Source: an uncultured bacterium (GTDB lineage: Bacteria; Verrucomicrobiota; Lentisphaeria; Victivallales; Victivallaceae). Taken from it: 64,000 nt of DNA. Under the pieces are notes generated by a model, which saw only the letters and a program-made list of their open reading frames with translations, was not told the DNA's origin and ran no database searches. This document shows positions 24,272 through 32,357 of this stretch, piece by piece. How positions within the stretch are numbered: the first letter of the stretch is position 1; every line of letters begins with the position of its first letter. The stretch is taken from positions 1 through 64,000 of the forward strand of contig URVC01000007.1 in NCBI GenBank assembly GCA_900551245.1, given 5' to 3'. The translations under genes were made by a program, and so were the position numbers.

Positions 24272-25141
24272 TTATTTCGCCACGTTTTCCTTTTTCAGAT
24301 AGTTCACCAGCAGCGGCATTGCCGGTTCCGTCATATTGTGGCCGTATCCCTGCAGTTCATAGAGGGTGACCGGGTGTTTGTTCAGTTTGAGCATCCGCAT
24401 CAGGTAGGCGTTCTCCTCGTAACGGCCGACCATCTCCAGCTCACGGTCGCCGGTGATCAGCAGGATCGGCGGCAGATTGGGCGTGCAGACAAAGTAGAGC
24501 GGCGCAAGTTCGTCGACCACCGGCTGGAGGATCGAAATATTCCGCTGCTGCCGCTCTGTAAAATGGGTGATGGTGTGGCCGCTGAGCGGCATCAGGCCGG
24601 CGAGGTCGGCGGGAGAAAGCCCATAGGGTGCGAGGTATTTCGGCGCCATGCCGACCATCAATGTGAGGTACCCGCCCGCGGAGTGGCCGGTAAGATAGAT
24701 TTTTTTCGGATCGCCGCCGAAGGAGGCGATGTTGCGGTACACCCAGGCGACCGCCGCCGCGGCGTCTTCGATGCAGTCGGTTACCTTGACGCCGGCGTTG
24801 GGGGCGTCCTTTGCAGTTTTTCCGCCGGGGGCGAGGCGGTAGTTGACGGCGGCGATGGCGAAGCCGTGGTTCTTCAGCTGAGACGGAATGTGCTTGCTTC
24901 CGGCGGTGAGGCCGCCGCCGTGGAACCAGATCACCGTGGCGAATCCTCTGCTGTCGGCCGGGTAATAGAGGTCGAGCGTGCAGCGGTCACGGCGGTAGGA
25001 ATCCGCCTTGGCATTCGCCGCGAGATAGGGAATGTCACGCTTGAGTTCGTAAACGGTCTTTTCTGCGGCTGCCGTTCCGGCAAACGGAAGGGCGAGCAGT
25101 GCGGCAAGCGCCGCGGCGAAAAACAAGATTCGGTGAAACAT
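24272..25141 (-). CDS. Secreted alpha/beta hydrolase (esterase)
   Basis: 289 aa with a signal peptide (about 1-25, ...GTAAA-EK). Oxyanion motif WFHGGGL, nucleophile in TGHSAGG, acid in LLITGDRELE, histidine in QGYGHNM. Family members remove acyl groups from glycans or small esters; the substrate is not known. Paralogue of the cytoplasmic enzyme downstream; together they could act on an ester outside and inside the cell. Confidence 0.82.
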   Translation of the reverse strand: MFHRILFFAAALAALLALPFAGTAAAEKTVYELKRDIPYLAANAKADSYRRDRCTLDLYYPADSRGFATVIWFHGGGLTAGSKHIPSQLKNHGFAIAAVNYRLAPGGKTAKDAPNAGVKVTDCIEDAAAAVAWVYRNIASFGGDPKKIYLTGHSAGGYLTLMVGMAPKYLAPYGLSPADLAGLMPLSGHTITHFTERQQRNISILQPVVDELAPLYFVCTPNLPPILLITGDRELEMVGRYEENAYLMRMLKLNKHPVTLYELQGYGHNMTEPAMPLLVNYLKKENVAK

Positions 25142-25194
25142 ATGCGGACCTTTCCTGGTTCAGCCGTCGATCACTGCGCCGATGGCTTTTGTAT

Positions 25195-25222
25195 ACTGTA
25201 TGCAATAAAATATAAAAGTCAA
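25195..25222 (-). promoter_or_regulatory. Possible promoter of the esterase/permease operon
   Basis: Minus-strand -35 TTGACT (25217-25222), 16 bp, TACAGT (25195-25200). The -35 is good and the -10 weak. It lies just after the terminator of the preceding transcription unit. Confidence 0.4.
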
Positions 25223-25243
25223 ATGATGTTAGAGTTATATTTC

Positions 25244-25276
25244 GAAAAAAATGCCGCATCCCCGGGGGATGCGGCC
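25244..25276 (-). terminator. Intrinsic terminator of the C39-like peptidase gene
   Basis: Minus-strand hairpin with a 10-bp stem, GCCGCATCCC (25253-25262) / GGGATGCGGC (25266-25275), followed by ATTTTTTT. Confidence 0.9.
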
Positions 25277-25297
25277 AGGAGAAACGCATGAAACAGA

Positions 25298-26623
25298 TTA
25301 TCTGCCGCGCGGCGTCATGGCGCAGAGCATCTGGGTGATTCCCCAGGCGTCCTGGAGAGACATGACCTTCTTCTCGTGACCGGGCCCCCAGCTGTCGGTG
25401 TAGATCACGTCGCCGGTACGGGTGTTGTAGCCGTTGATGATCCGCATGTGGGGCTGGATCTGGTTCGTCTTGTTGTCCGCCTGATGGGGAAGGGTGATGG
25501 TGACCCAGCAGAGCGGAACCCCGGCATCGATGTTATCTCGAATCTCTTCGGAGAATTCGCGGTAGGCGCTCTTGTCCTCGCACCGCATTTCGGTGTAGAT
25601 TTTGGGATCCATGGCGCTGAGCAGGGCGTCGACGTTCAGATATTTCGTCCGCCCCCGGACCGTCACGAAATTTTTGAGTTTCAGTTCGCGGGCGTCGCTC
25701 TTGCGGGCACAGGAGTTGTAATCTTTCGTCAGGCGCGTGAAGGTGTTCCAGCGCAGCTCCTTGGTCGCCATTTCGCAGGTGATGAGCGGTTTGACCCGGA
25801 CGCCGAGCCGGCTTTTGGCGTCGTCGAGCGCTTCGAGCGCCGCCTGCATGCTGGTGCCCCGCTTCGCGTCGCTCTTGGCGATCTGGGCGATGACATGCTG
25901 ATCGACGGTGCTGCCGTAGTACCGGAGCATTCGTTCGGCGGTGGCGGCGACGCAGTACCCTTTCTGCCCCTGATCGACCATCGGCACGAAGAGATAGCGC
26001 GAACCGTCGGGATCGTTGATGATTTTGCTGGTGAGCTCCTCGGTGGTGGTGGTGCTTTTCAGGCTGTCGCGGAGGTTGCGGGGGGCGGTGCCGGGGCGGT
26101 AGGCGTCCAGCGCGATGTATTCGGCGGTCCGGTTGTCGGTGGTGCTCCAGCGGAGGATGAGATCGAATTTGTTGTTTTTCCAGATGCGGGAGTAGACTTT
26201 GGCTCCGGCGAGGAAGGCGCTCTGCTGGGAAGGAACCGGAACATTGGTAAGTTTGCTGAACTTCTGGATCAGGGAACGCAGTTTCTGCCGGAAGTCGGAG
26301 ATTTCAATCTTCCCGGCATCGCCGCGGTTGTAGATGGAGATGGTGTACTTGCTGATTTTTCCGTTCGGCGCGATTTCGACGGTGAGCTCCTGAACCGGTT
26401 CGCCGAAGAGGGTCAGCGGGCTGTTTTTGACAGGGATGCCGCGAAGACGCTTTTTGCTGGAGTCGAGAAACTGGAGGTTCTGCGGGAACTCCTTGAGCAG
26501 GGCGTCGCCGGTGAGCTGCCAGGCGTCTCTGCCCTTTTCGAGCAGTTGATCCAGTTCTGCGGCGGCGGAGGCGGTGAAGGCGAACACGGTCAGAATGGCA
26601 AATGCGAGCATGCGGTAGATCAT
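25298..26623 (-). CDS. Secreted papain-like peptidase, C39-like domain
   Basis: 441 aa with a signal peptide (about 1-22). An unassigned N-terminal domain (23-205) precedes a C39-like peptidase fold: Q219/C224 in VDQGQKGYCVAAT form the oxyanion and nucleophile pair, H392 lies in PHMRIINGYN, and a third polar residue follows in YTDSWG. Predicted to be an exported cysteine peptidase. It is divergent from a chagasin-type inhibitor lipoprotein. GGGAGAAG stands upstream of the ATG. Confidence 0.75.
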   Translation of the reverse strand: MIYRMLAFAILTVFAFTASAAAELDQLLEKGRDAWQLTGDALLKEFPQNLQFLDSSKKRLRGIPVKNSPLTLFGEPVQELTVEIAPNGKISKYTISIYNRGDAGKIEISDFRQKLRSLIQKFSKLTNVPVPSQQSAFLAGAKVYSRIWKNNKFDLILRWSTTDNRTAEYIALDAYRPGTAPRNLRDSLKSTTTTEELTSKIINDPDGSRYLFVPMVDQGQKGYCVAATAERMLRYYGSTVDQHVIAQIAKSDAKRGTSMQAALEALDDAKSRLGVRVKPLITCEMATKELRWNTFTRLTKDYNSCARKSDARELKLKNFVTVRGRTKYLNVDALLSAMDPKIYTEMRCEDKSAYREFSEEIRDNIDAGVPLCWVTITLPHQADNKTNQIQPHMRIINGYNTRTGDVIYTDSWGPGHEKKVMSLQDAWGITQMLCAMTPRGR

Positions 26624-26660
26624 CTGGCTGACTTCTCCCTGTTTGGTTGGCCTGAAAAAG

Positions 26661-26688
26661 AATATAATATTGCATCGGATTTTTTCAA
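26661..26688 (-). promoter_or_regulatory. Promoter of the C39-like peptidase gene
   Basis: Minus strand: -35 TTGAAA (26683-26688), 16 bp, -10 TATATT (26661-26666). Back-to-back with the inhibitor promoter; the two -35 boxes are 19 bp apart. Confidence 0.65.
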
Positions 26689-26707
26689 CCGAATTTTCCG
26701 GAAACTT

Positions 26708-26736
26708 TTGACGCAGGGAGAAAAACGGGCTATATT
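26708..26736 (+). promoter_or_regulatory. Promoter of the chagasin-like inhibitor gene
   Basis: -35 TTGACG (26708-26713), 17-bp spacer, -10 TATATT (26731-26736). Confidence 0.75.
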
Positions 26737-26781
26737 ATCCGAGACTTGTATCGATCGATCCCGTCAGGAAAGGAGCCGGAA

Positions 26782-27228
26782 ATGAGAAGTCGCCTGTTCG
26801 GCTGGGCCGGATTAGCCGTCGTGTGTCTGGGAATGCTTGCCGGTTGCGAAACCGGTCCGGAGGCGGTTGTGCTGCCTCCGCCCGCGGTGACGCTTACCGC
26901 CGCCGATGTCAATCGAACCACTCCGCTGCGCCTCGGGCAGTACGCGAAGATCACCCTCAAAGAGAACCCCTCCACCGGATATACCTGGATGTTCCGGGTG
27001 ACCGACAACGGCGAGAAGGGAAACCGGAAAGACGGTGCAATACGTCTTGCCGGAGAACGGTTTCTGCCGCCGGCGGAACAGCAGCCGGGAGCTCCCGGCG
27101 TCCGGGAGCTCATGGTCCACGCCGCGCAGCCCGGCCATGCGGCGCTGATCGGCGAATGCCGCCGCAGCTGGGAGCGCCGGGCGGAGCCTGTGATGACAAT
27201 TCGATATGATTTTACGGTGAAGCCTTGA
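26782..27228 (+). CDS. Chagasin-type (I42) cysteine peptidase inhibitor lipoprotein
   Basis: 148 aa. The signal segment ends in lipobox LAGC with C22. The first inhibitory loop of the I42 family is clear as NPSTGYTW (62-69), and RRSWE near residue 133 corresponds to the RPWE loop. Chagasins block papain-fold cysteine peptidases; membrane anchoring here suggests protection of the cell surface. The start at 26782 has AAAGGAG upstream. It is divergent from the secreted C39-like peptidase, a likely partner or target (inference). Confidence 0.82.
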   Translation: MRSRLFGWAGLAVVCLGMLAGCETGPEAVVLPPPAVTLTAADVNRTTPLRLGQYAKITLKENPSTGYTWMFRVTDNGEKGNRKDGAIRLAGERFLPPAEQQPGAPGVRELMVHAAQPGHAALIGECRRSWERRAEPVMTIRYDFTVKP

Positions 27229-27297
27229 GGAGCGGCCGGATGAGTTCCGGCTAAAGAGAATACGCGGTGACGGATTCCGACGGAGAAGGAGGAGATC

Positions 27298-28653
27298 ATG
27301 AAGTTCCTGAAGCAATTTTCGGCGGTGCTCCTGCTGGGGCTTTCTTTGTGTGTGGCCGCAGACAGGGGGCCGGTTGCGCCGTTCCAGGCAAATGAAAAAA
27401 TTGCCTTCTTCGGAGACAGCATTACTCACGGCGGGATTTATCTTTATGAACTTCAACTCTTTGAAGCGCTCCGCCATCCCTATGCTCCGGTTCGGATTCT
27501 GAATTCCGGCATCTCCGGCGGCTCTGCCTGGAGCGGGCTGCAGCGGATTGATTTCGATCTGCTCGAGCGCAATCCGGACCGGGTGTTCGTCATGTTCGGC
27601 ATGAACGACGTCGGCCGCGGCAACTACCTCCCGGGCACGCCGGACGAGAAGACGCTTGCCGCCCGTTCCCGTTCGCTTGACTCCTACCGGCGCAATCTGT
27701 CCGCCGTGGTGGACCGGCTGGCGCAGGCGGGGAAGAAGGTCGTGCTGATTACGCCGTCGCCGTATGACCAGTATGGAACATTCAAGAGCGGCAGTTTCAC
27801 CCCCTGCAATGAACCGGGCCTCTTCGATTGTGCGAAGATTGTCCGCGAGATCGCGGCGGAAAGAAAATTGCCGGTGGTCGAGTTCCACCCGGTGATGACG
27901 GAACTGCTGAAAAAATATCCGGAGATGCAGCTTTGCGGCCGTGACCGCATTCATCCCGGCCGTCGCGGGCATCTGCTGATGGCGTCGCTGTTGCTGGAGG
28001 CGCTTGGCGAGACGCCGGAGGTCGGTTCCATTCTGATCGACGCGAAGGCGAAGAAGGCGGCAGGGGCGAAGGTGGAGAATCTCGCTTTCGGCGAGGAGGG
28101 CGGTTCGTTCTGCTACTTCCCGAGGGCACTGCCCTGGCCGGTGGACGGCGACTATCTGGCGGTGGACAAAATCCGCCCGCTGACCTCCCGGTTGAATCAG
28201 GAGATGCTCCGGGTGACCGGGCTGACGCCGGGCCGTTACACGCTTTCCGCGGATGGCCGGGAACTCGGCTCTTTCAGCGGGGAGGAGCTGGAGAAGGGAG
28301 TCAATCTCGCCCTGCTCGACACCCCCTCTGCACGGCGGGCGAAACGCGCGGCGCAGATTGCCGGCCAGTACCGTGCCGTGGATCAGAAACTGCGCAACAT
28401 CGTCCATGGAAACATCCTTGTACAGCGGCAGAAGGGATCGATTGAAAACCCGGAAGAGGCAGTGGCGACGCTGGAGAAATGGCTGGAGGCGTCGAAGTCG
28501 AATCCCGCCTGGAAGTATTACTGCAGCGTCGTCCGGAGTTACAAGGAGAACCGGCCGAAGGAAGAGGCGCTGAAGGCGGAAGCGGCGAAGCTCTACCGCG
28601 AACTCTACCGGGCCGCCCGGCCGGAACCCTATGTCATCAAAATCTCCCGGTGA
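27298..28653 (+). CDS. Secreted SGNH/GDSL hydrolase with C-terminal extension
   Basis: 451 aa with a signal peptide (1-21). SGNH blocks: GDSITHGG (S41 nucleophile), SGISGGSA, MFGMNDVG, and D216/H219 in DRIHPGRRG. About 190 extra residues follow the catalytic domain, including a helical segment (about 360-450). Such proteins are often glycan deacetylases or sialate O-acetylesterase-like enzymes; the substrate is not deducible. A very strong GGAGAAGGAGGAG ribosome site is present. A short GCCGGA/TCCGGC hairpin separates it from the inhibitor gene, which may be cotranscribed. Confidence 0.85.
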   Translation: MKFLKQFSAVLLLGLSLCVAADRGPVAPFQANEKIAFFGDSITHGGIYLYELQLFEALRHPYAPVRILNSGISGGSAWSGLQRIDFDLLERNPDRVFVMFGMNDVGRGNYLPGTPDEKTLAARSRSLDSYRRNLSAVVDRLAQAGKKVVLITPSPYDQYGTFKSGSFTPCNEPGLFDCAKIVREIAAERKLPVVEFHPVMTELLKKYPEMQLCGRDRIHPGRRGHLLMASLLLEALGETPEVGSILIDAKAKKAAGAKVENLAFGEEGGSFCYFPRALPWPVDGDYLAVDKIRPLTSRLNQEMLRVTGLTPGRYTLSADGRELGSFSGEELEKGVNLALLDTPSARRAKRAAQIAGQYRAVDQKLRNIVHGNILVQRQKGSIENPEEAVATLEKWLEASKSNPAWKYYCSVVRSYKENRPKEEALKAEAAKLYRELYRAARPEPYVIKISR

Positions 28654-28679
28654 ACCTCCGGCGGGACGTTGCGCGATAT

Positions 28680-29156
28680 TCAGCGGTTTTCCAGCAGGAC
28701 CACACAGGTGGCGGAGATTCCCTCTTCGCGTCCTTCGAAGCCGAGCGCTTCGGTGGTGGTTGCCTTGACGGAGATCCGGTCGAGCGGGAGATCCAGCACA
28801 GAAGCAAGATTGCTGCGCATTTCGAGCCGGTGGGGCATCAGCTTCGGTTTCTGGGCGACGATGGTGAGGTCGCAGTTGACCAGTTGCCAGTTTTGAACCT
28901 CCGGCAGTTGCATGAGCCGGGCCAGCAGTTTGAGGCTGTCGGCGTTCCGGTAGGCGGGATCGGTGTCGGGGAAGAACTGGCCGATGTCGCCGAGGGCGAG
29001 TGCTCCGGCGATCGCGTCCATCAGCGCGTGAACGGCGACGTCGGCGTCGCTGTGTCCGAGAAGTCCGGTCGGGTGCGGAATGTGCACGCCGCAGAGGATC
29101 AGTTCCCGGCCCGGAACCAGCCGGTGAACATCGTATCCGTGTCCGATTCGAATCAT
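28680..29156 (-). CDS. ispF: 2-C-methyl-D-erythritol 2,4-cyclodiphosphate synthase
   Basis: 158 aa, the usual length. Metal ligands D9, H11 (GYDVHR) and H43 (GHSDADVAVHA) are present, plus the IGQFFPDTDP loop and C-terminal TTTEALGFEGREEGI. Catalyses cyclisation to MEcPP in the MEP isoprenoid pathway. The start at 29156 gives the canonical N-terminus and has AAAGG upstream. It overlaps the upstream membrane protein gene by four bases. Confidence 0.95.
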   Translation of the reverse strand: MIRIGHGYDVHRLVPGRELILCGVHIPHPTGLLGHSDADVAVHALMDAIAGALALGDIGQFFPDTDPAYRNADSLKLLARLMQLPEVQNWQLVNCDLTIVAQKPKLMPHRLEMRSNLASVLDLPLDRISVKATTTEALGFEGREEGISATCVVLLENR

Positions 29157-29722
29157 TTGTGAGCCTTTCTCCATGGAGTGGATGCCAGACGGATCATGGC
29201 ATCGGCGTAGAAGAACAACGTATAAAACGGCGCGGCCTCGAAGAACGCCCGGTCGAAGCGGAAAAAGAAGAGAATGCCCGTCGTCGCGAGCAGTCCGGCT
29301 TCAGCGAAACTCAGCCCGCGGGAGAGGGGCGTGCCGCTCCCCTCGAAGGCGCGCCGGAACCCGGAGACGGCGGAGTTGAGCGCCCATACTCCCGCCCCCC
29401 AGCTGGCCAGGTAGTCGCCGCGCACCTGAAAGGCGATGGTGACGGCCGCGATGATGACCGCGCCGGCTCCCAGCCAGTACCAGCGGGTGCGGCGCGGATT
29501 CTCCCATCCGGCGGCGAAAAGAGCCGCACCCGCAAGGAGAAAGATCAGCCAGAGTGCCCAGGGGAGTATCCGGGAGGCGGTGACGGGGCGCACCAGCAGG
29601 AGCGTTCCGACCGCGAGGGCGGCGGCAATTTGAATCCCCGCAACGGCGGGTGTGCTGCCGGTGAGCAGGCCGACGGCGGTTTTCAGAATTTTTTTCACGT
29701 GGAATTCGAGTTTCGTCCGCAA
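29153..29722 (-). CDS. Small integral membrane protein (DUF308/HdeD-like)
   Basis: Up to 189 aa with five to six hydrophobic helices in short hairpins (GIQIAAALAVGTLLLV, ILPWALWLIFLLAGAALFAAG, WYWLGAGAVIIAAVTIAF, FAEAGLLATTGILFFF, FYTLFFYADAMIRLA), reminiscent of the DUF308 family. Function unknown. The start is unclear: the frame opens with TTG at 29722, while a GTG at 29698 begins a more typical basic N-terminus; neither has a strong ribosome site. Translationally coupled to ispF. Confidence 0.6.
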   Translation of the reverse strand: MRTKLEFHVKKILKTAVGLLTGSTPAVAGIQIAAALAVGTLLLVRPVTASRILPWALWLIFLLAGAALFAAGWENPRRTRWYWLGAGAVIIAAVTIAFQVRGDYLASWGAGVWALNSAVSGFRRAFEGSGTPLSRGLSFAEAGLLATTGILFFFRFDRAFFEAAPFYTLFFYADAMIRLASTPWRKAHK

Positions 29723-29728
29723 TCCGGA

Positions 29729-29757
29729 TTGTTTTTGTTTTAAAGATATAGTATATT
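29729..29757 (+). promoter_or_regulatory. Promoter of the tsaD operon
   Basis: -35 TTGTTT (29729-29734), 17-bp spacer, -10 TATATT (29752-29757); start near 29764, followed by GGAGGAA and the tsaD ATG at 29791. Confidence 0.65.
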
Positions 29758-29790
29758 TTCAAATTATCAAGTGTCGGAGGAATTTTTGCC

Positions 29791-30870
29791 ATGAGTTTGA
29801 TTCTTGGAATAGAGAGCAGCTGCGACGAAACCGCGGCGGCGGTGGTGCGCGACGGGCAGGATGTGCTGTCGAGCAGCGTCGCTTCGCAGATCGCCCGGCA
29901 TGCAGTTCATGGCGGCGTGGTGCCGGAACTCGCCGCGCGTGAGCATCTGGTCGCGCTCAATCCGGTGGTCGAATCCGCATTGCGCGAAGCAGGCGTCACG
30001 ATGGCGCAGATCGACGCGGTGGCGGTGACGCAGGGGCCGGGGCTGATCCCGGCACTGCTGGTCGGGCTGAGCTTTGCAAAAGGGCTGGCGATGGGCAACG
30101 GCAAGCCGCTGATCGGCATCAACCATTTTATCGCACACATCTACGGGGCGTTTCTGGATGGCGCGCACGAAGCGCTGGAGGATCCCGCCAGTTACCCGTT
30201 GCTGGCGCTGGTGGTTTCCGGCGGGCACACGTCGCTCATGCTGATTGAAGCGGACGGCCGGGCGCGTCAGCTGGGCTGCACCATCGACGACGCGGCGGGG
30301 GAAGCGCTGGACAAGGGGGCGAAACTGCTGGGGCTGGGGTATCCCGGCGGACCGGTGGTGCAGCGGACCGCCGAAGGAGGGGACTCCTCGCGGTTTGAGT
30401 TTCCGCGTCCGCTCACCGGGGCGGCGGGCAAACCGCTGGCGCCGGAAAATCTCTACAACTTCAGTTTCAGCGGCATCAAGACCGCGTTGCTCTACCATGT
30501 CCGGAATCACGCCGGGACGGATGGAAAACTGCCGCCGGAGCTGCTGAAGGATACCGTCGCCTCGTATCAGGAGGCGGTGATCGATGTGCTGGCGCGCAAG
30601 ACGATGCTGGCGGCGAAGAATTTCCACGTGAAGACGATCGTGGCGGCCGGCGGTGTCGCCTGCAACTCGCTCCTGCGGGAGCGGCTGACACAGCTGACTC
30701 CGCCGGGAGTGCGGCTCCGGCTGGCGGAGCGCAAATACTGCACGGACAATGCCGCGATGGTCGGCGGGCTCGGCTGGCACTATTTCCGCCGGGGGGAATT
30801 CACCTCGCTGGATACGGATTCCTACGCCCGGCTGCCCGCCATCACGAAGGTGCCTTTTCTGGGGGAGTGA
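29791..30870 (+). CDS. tsaD: tRNA N6-adenosine threonylcarbamoyltransferase TsaD (Kae1/Gcp)
   Basis: 359 aa. ASKHA-type blocks: LGIESSCDETAAAVV, VPELAAREHL, VAVTQGPGLIPALLVG, INHFIAHIYGAF, VSGGHTSLM, GEALDKGAKLLGLGYPGG, FSFSGIKTA and VAAGGVACNSLL. Transfers the threonylcarbamoyl group to A37 of ANN-decoding tRNAs together with TsaB/TsaE. First gene of a forward run, tsaD-gph-nitroreductase-CCA enzyme, with gaps of 3, 18 and 8 bp. Confidence 0.96.
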   Translation: MSLILGIESSCDETAAAVVRDGQDVLSSSVASQIARHAVHGGVVPELAAREHLVALNPVVESALREAGVTMAQIDAVAVTQGPGLIPALLVGLSFAKGLAMGNGKPLIGINHFIAHIYGAFLDGAHEALEDPASYPLLALVVSGGHTSLMLIEADGRARQLGCTIDDAAGEALDKGAKLLGLGYPGGPVVQRTAEGGDSSRFEFPRPLTGAAGKPLAPENLYNFSFSGIKTALLYHVRNHAGTDGKLPPELLKDTVASYQEAVIDVLARKTMLAAKNFHVKTIVAAGGVACNSLLRERLTQLTPPGVRLRLAERKYCTDNAAMVGGLGWHYFRRGEFTSLDTDSYARLPAITKVPFLGE

Positions 30871-30873
30871 AGA

Positions 30874-31512
30874 ATGGTAAAACTGATTGTATTTGATCTG
30901 GATGGAACTTTGATCGACTCCCGCCACGACCTGGCCGGGGCGGTCAATTACATGCGCGGTTCGATGGGGCTGGAACCATTGTCGGCGGAACGGGTGGTCT
31001 CGTTTGTCGGCAACGGTATCATCAATCTGGTGCGCCGTTCTGTGGCCGATGCGGAGGTCGATTTCGACGAAGCGCTGCGGCGGATGAAGCGGTATTATGC
31101 CGATCATCTGGTGGACACCACCTGCCTTTATCCCGGAGTATCCGCCGGGCTCAAGGAGCTGAAAGAGTCGGGAATCACACTGGCGGTGCTGTCGAACAAG
31201 CCGACCGCCGCGTCCGCAAAAATTCTGGACCGGCTCGGTGTCGCCGGGTTTTTCTCGGACATCATCGGCGGCGACGGGAACTATCCGCTCAAGCCGGAGC
31301 CGGATGCGCTGCTGGCGCTTCAGGCGAAGTACGGCTTTGACGCCTCTTCCTGCTGGATGTTCGGAGATCACTACACCGATCTGGAAGCGGCGCGCCGGGC
31401 CGGATTCCGCCGCGCGCTGGCACGTTACGGCTTCGGGGACCCGCGGGAGGAGAAGTTTGACTTCGAGGTGGATTCCTTCGGGGAATTCGTGATTGCGGTC
31501 AAGGGATTTTAA
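30874..31512 (+). CDS. gph: HAD-family phosphatase, phosphoglycolate phosphatase-like
   Basis: 212 aa. HAD motif I DLDGTLIDS (8-16), motif II VLSNKP, motif III lysine in PLKPEPD, motif IV FGDHYTDLEAA. The cap size and overall pattern match Gph; related nucleotidases cannot be excluded. Lies three bases after tsaD. Confidence 0.85.
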   Translation: MVKLIVFDLDGTLIDSRHDLAGAVNYMRGSMGLEPLSAERVVSFVGNGIINLVRRSVADAEVDFDEALRRMKRYYADHLVDTTCLYPGVSAGLKELKESGITLAVLSNKPTAASAKILDRLGVAGFFSDIIGGDGNYPLKPEPDALLALQAKYGFDASSCWMFGDHYTDLEAARRAGFRRALARYGFGDPREEKFDFEVDSFGEFVIAVKGF

Positions 31513-31530
31513 AGGAAAGGCGAGGGCGCG

Positions 31531-32349
31531 ATGAACGGTTTGAAGTTTGAAGTGGATTCTCAGAAGTGTGTTCGCTGCGGTGCGTGCATCCGGGATTGTG
31601 CGCCGGGAATTCTCGCTTCCGGCGAGGATGGTCTGCCGGTTCTTCTGCCGGGGAGCGAAGCGCGCTGTACGCGCTGCCAGCATTGTCTGGCGGTCTGCCC
31701 GGCCGGTGCGGTTTCCATCTTCGGCCGCAATCCCGCGGACAGCACCCCGGCAGGGAATCTGCCGGAGCCGGAGTCGATGCTCCGCTTGATCCGTCTGCGC
31801 CGATCCTGCCGCAGTTATCAGCGGAAAAATGTCGATGCGGAGACACTCGACCAGCTCAAATCGATGCTCGCCTGGGTCCCGACCGGAGTGAACAACCACC
31901 GGCTCGACTTCGCTTTCGTCGACGATCTCGCCGTGATGGATGAGATTCGCAATTCGGTGAACGCCAGGATTCTCGAACGCATGAACAGCGCGCCGGAGAC
32001 GCTGGGCGGCCTGTTGCGCTACCGGGAACAGGTGCTGGCGGGGAAGGATGTGATCTTCCGCGGCGCACCTCACATGCTGGTGGTTTCCGCGCCGGAGGAT
32101 TCCCCCTGTCCGGCCTACGACCCCACGATCGCGTTGAGCTATTTTGAACTTTATGCGCAGTCGCTCGGGCTGGGCACCGTCTGGTGCGGTCTGGCGGCGG
32201 CGATGTTCTCGCTCTTCCCGGATCTCGGGGAACGGGTCGGAATCCCTGCCGGATACCGGCTCGGATATGTGATGCTCTTCGGCCCGGCGGCGGTCCGTTA
32301 TCCCCGGGCGACGCAGCCGGAACCGGTTCGGATTCATTCGGTTTGTTAG
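31531..32349 (+). CDS. Ferredoxin-nitroreductase fusion (FMN oxidoreductase with two [4Fe-4S] clusters)
   Basis: 272 aa. Residues 1-65 hold two ferredoxin-type clusters (CVRCGACIRDC and CTRCQHCLAVC). About 80-260 form a nitroreductase FMN domain (RRSCRSYQ at the N-terminal phosphate-binding site, PTGVNNHRLDF, GLGTVWCGLAAAMF, GYRLGYVMLFG). A cytoplasmic flavoenzyme that accepts electrons from low-potential carriers, common in anaerobes; the substrate is unknown. Confidence 0.9.
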   Translation: MNGLKFEVDSQKCVRCGACIRDCAPGILASGEDGLPVLLPGSEARCTRCQHCLAVCPAGAVSIFGRNPADSTPAGNLPEPESMLRLIRLRRSCRSYQRKNVDAETLDQLKSMLAWVPTGVNNHRLDFAFVDDLAVMDEIRNSVNARILERMNSAPETLGGLLRYREQVLAGKDVIFRGAPHMLVVSAPEDSPCPAYDPTIALSYFELYAQSLGLGTVWCGLAAAMFSLFPDLGERVGIPAGYRLGYVMLFGPAAVRYPRATQPEPVRIHSVC

Positions 32350-32357
32350 GGCTCGGC

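Noticed and set aside
29767..32337. 856-codon open frame on the minus strand
   Set aside because: Antisense to tsaD, gph and the nitroreductase, all of which have clear family motifs; translation lacks domain features.
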